Assembly: GCF_001073155.1 (NCBI RefSeq)
Contig: NZ_JVEE01000017.1
Coordinates: 78,816 to 119,135 of the forward strand
Direction: 5' to 3'
DNA length: 40,320 nt
Source: Streptococcus parasanguinis
Lineage (GTDB): Bacteria; Bacillota; Bacilli; Lactobacillales; Streptococcaceae
Shown: piece by piece, positions 38,432 through 40,320 of the stretch
Layout: the number at the start of each line of letters is the position of its first letter
Numbering within the stretch: position 1 is the stretch's first letter
Made by a program: the position numbers and the translations under genes
The notes under the pieces: model-generated
Seen by the model: the letters and a program-made list of their open reading frames with translations, nothing else
Databases searched by the model: none
Told to the model about the DNA's origin: nothing

Positions 38432-40234
38432 TTATGCGAGTCCTAATTTTTCTACTAGGGCTTCAAATTCATTCAACCGACGTTCAAAGACCGCAAAGGC
38501 TGCGTCCAAGTAGTCTTCTTTTTCCATATCCACACCTGCTTTGCGGATGACATTGAGTGGATAATCAGAATTTCCAGCTTTCAAGTAGTCGATATATTTA
38601 TCACGATCTTCTTGTGTTCCATGAACAATCTTTTCAGCTAAGGCTGAAGCTGCTGCAAAACCTGTTGAATATTGGAAGACATAGTAGTTATAGTAGAAGT
38701 GAGGAATCCGAGCCCATTCATATTGGATCTCAGGGTTGTCTTCTTTTGAAAGACCATAGTATTTTTCATTGAGCTCTGCATAAAGGTTGTTCAAGAACTC
38801 ACTAGTCAAAACGGTACCTTCTTGGTCTGCTTTATGGATGGCATGCTCAAATTCAGCAAACTGCGTTTGACGGAAGACGGTTCCACGGAAGCCATCCAAG
38901 AAGTGATTCAAAATAGCAAAACGAGTTGCATCGTCTTCTACTTCTTCTAACAGACGTTCGGTCAGGATATTTTCATTAGTTGTAGAGGCGATTTCGGCAA
39001 GGAAGATGGAATAGTCCCCATAGACATAAGGCTGGGTTTCACGGGTATAGCTAGAATGCATACTGTGACCAGTTTCATGCACCAAGGTGAAGAGATTATC
39101 CAATGTATCTTGCCAGTTCAACAACATGAAGGCATTGGTATCATAAGAACCACCTGAATAGGCACCTGAGCGTTTTCCTTGGTTGACATGCACATCAATC
39201 CACCGTTCGCTAAAGGCACGTTTCACACGAGAAAGGTAGTCCTCACCCAAAACAGCCAAGACTTCTTCTGCTTTGGCCAACGATTCTTCATAGGTAAACT
39301 TGTAGTCTGTATCGGATAATGGCGTATACATATCGTACATCTTCAAGTCTGAGATTCCTAGAATTTTTGAACGCAATTGCACATAGCGTTGCAAGAGTGG
39401 CAAGTGTTTGTTGACCGCTGCCACCAAGCTATCATAAACACTTTCTGGTACAAAGTTTTCAGAAAGGGCCGCTTCACGGGCAGATGAGAATTTGCGAACT
39501 TTGGCATTAAAGTTGTGAACTTTCACATTGGTTTGCAAGGTTTTAGCATAGGTATGTTGGTACTGTTCATAAACCTTGTAGAGGCCTTCGTAAGCTTCTT
39601 TACGAACGGCACGATCTTTTGATTCTACCAAAGAAATATAGTTTCCATGGGTTAATTGAACCTCTTCGCCCTTGTCATCATGCACAGTTGGGAAAACAAT
39701 ATCTGCATTGTCCAAGATTTCAAAGGTTTCACCCCCAGCCGCAAAGATCTCACCAGCTCCTGCAAGTAATTCCTCTTCTTTTTGAGACAAGACATGTTCT
39801 TTTTTCTCTAGCAAACGATCAAAATAATGACCATATTGTTCCAAGGCTGGAACTTCACTCACAAAGGCCTTGTATTGCTCATCCGTAATGGCCATGAATT
39901 CAGGCTCATAGAAGGCAAAGGTTTCACCTAACAAGCTATAAAGAGACATCCCTTTTGATTGGTACTCTTGGTATTTAGCCACTCGTGTGTCTTGGTCATT
40001 TTTCATATGGGCATAGACGTAGACCTTTTCTAAACGACGACTCAATTCCAAATATGCATTGGTTGTATCCAACAGTGTTTGCGCTGAATCCAACAAATGG
40101 CCAGCATAGTGGCTTGCTGCTTTAATATCTGTAGCTAAGCTTGCTGCTTCTTCTTCCCAAGCTTGATCTGTCGCAAAAATTGTCGACAAATCCCATTGGT
40201 ATTTTTCATCAATTTCATTACGTTGTTTTACCAT
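38432..40234 (-). CDS. pepF: Oligoendopeptidase F
   Basis: A cytosolic zinc peptidase (family M3B) that cuts peptides of about 7-17 residues taken up or made by protein turnover. The 600-residue protein has the zinc motif HETGH with H386, E387 and H390, and the third ligand E414 in FLAEIAST. Length is normal. The ATG at 40232-40234 has a GGAGG site 9 bases upstream. It heads a unit with the methyltransferase. Confidence 0.95.
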   Translation of the reverse strand: MVKQRNEIDEKYQWDLSTIFATDQAWEEEAASLATDIKAASHYAGHLLDSAQTLLDTTNAYLELSRRLEKVYVYAHMKNDQDTRVAKYQEYQSKGMSLYSLLGETFAFYEPEFMAITDEQYKAFVSEVPALEQYGHYFDRLLEKKEHVLSQKEEELLAGAGEIFAAGGETFEILDNADIVFPTVHDDKGEEVQLTHGNYISLVESKDRAVRKEAYEGLYKVYEQYQHTYAKTLQTNVKVHNFNAKVRKFSSAREAALSENFVPESVYDSLVAAVNKHLPLLQRYVQLRSKILGISDLKMYDMYTPLSDTDYKFTYEESLAKAEEVLAVLGEDYLSRVKRAFSERWIDVHVNQGKRSGAYSGGSYDTNAFMLLNWQDTLDNLFTLVHETGHSMHSSYTRETQPYVYGDYSIFLAEIASTTNENILTERLLEEVEDDATRFAILNHFLDGFRGTVFRQTQFAEFEHAIHKADQEGTVLTSEFLNNLYAELNEKYYGLSKEDNPEIQYEWARIPHFYYNYYVFQYSTGFAAASALAEKIVHGTQEDRDKYIDYLKAGNSDYPLNVIRKAGVDMEKEDYLDAAFAVFERRLNEFEALVEKLGLA

Positions 40235-40258
40235 TTCGATTAATCCTCCAATGGTATT

Positions 40259-40267
40259 ATTTTAGCA
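40259..40267 (-). promoter_or_regulatory. Candidate promoter of pepF
   Basis: Minus strand TGCTAAAAT, an extended -10, within a palindromic stretch AGCAT...ATGCT; about 25 bp upstream of the ATG. Confidence 0.45.
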
Positions 40268-40320
40268 TATTTCAAAAATGCTTTCTATTAATTTCTATTA
40301 ATACTTTAAAAGCCTTTAAA

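Overview
The window is chromosomal DNA of a low-GC, lactic-acid Gram-positive coccus, almost certainly a viridans (Mitis/Sanguinis-group) Streptococcus. The evidence is the streptococcal ATP synthase order (c-a-b-delta-alpha-gamma-beta-epsilon), an EndA/EpuA/MurA block of the pneumococcal type, a YSIRK/N-terminal-LPXTG zinc metalloprotease of the ZmpC/IgA-protease family, a GlgC/GlgD two-protein ADP-glucose pyrophosphorylase, class Ib NrdHEF and an Rgg regulator. No tRNA, rRNA, insertion sequence, prophage or CRISPR array was seen.

Layout: nearly everything lies on the minus strand; only nrdH-nrdE-nrdF is on the plus strand. Read in transcription order from the right, the first unit is pepF, an O-methyltransferase gene and the foldase lipoprotein gene prsA. 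Next comes a T-box leader, followed by a LURP-one-like gene and alaS. The nrdHEF block (29.6-33.2 kb) converges on alaS through back-to-back terminators. Then come ptsH-ptsI (27.2-29.2 kb), the glycogen operon glgBCDA (21.2-26.8 kb), a 1984-residue ZmpC-like surface protease (15.0-20.9 kb), atpEBFHAGDC (8.4-14.8 kb), a DUF1146 gene, murA-epuA-endA, a small membrane matrixin, an ABC-F gene fused head-to-tail with an Rgg-family regulator, and two tandem MFS exporters. The last exporter runs off the left edge.

The genes are mostly housekeeping: sugar uptake (PTS), storage of carbon as glycogen, proton-pumping ATPase for acid tolerance, deoxynucleotide synthesis, envelope synthesis and protein export/folding. 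Accessory functions are the large protease, the DNA-entry/virulence nuclease EndA, the matrixin and the duplicated MFS exporters with their Rgg regulator.

The most interesting signals are regulatory: a T-box placed ahead of a LURP-one gene and alaS with no obvious terminator; a CcpA cre site just downstream of the glg promoter; paired NrdR boxes 41 bp apart before nrdH but a separate terminator and promoter before nrdF; two genes whose -10 boxes predict leaderless mRNAs; and two places where an intrinsic terminator hairpin contains or touches the Shine-Dalgarno sequence of the next gene. I see no convincing wholly new multi-gene system; the candidates are these arrangements and the variable repeat region of the protease.
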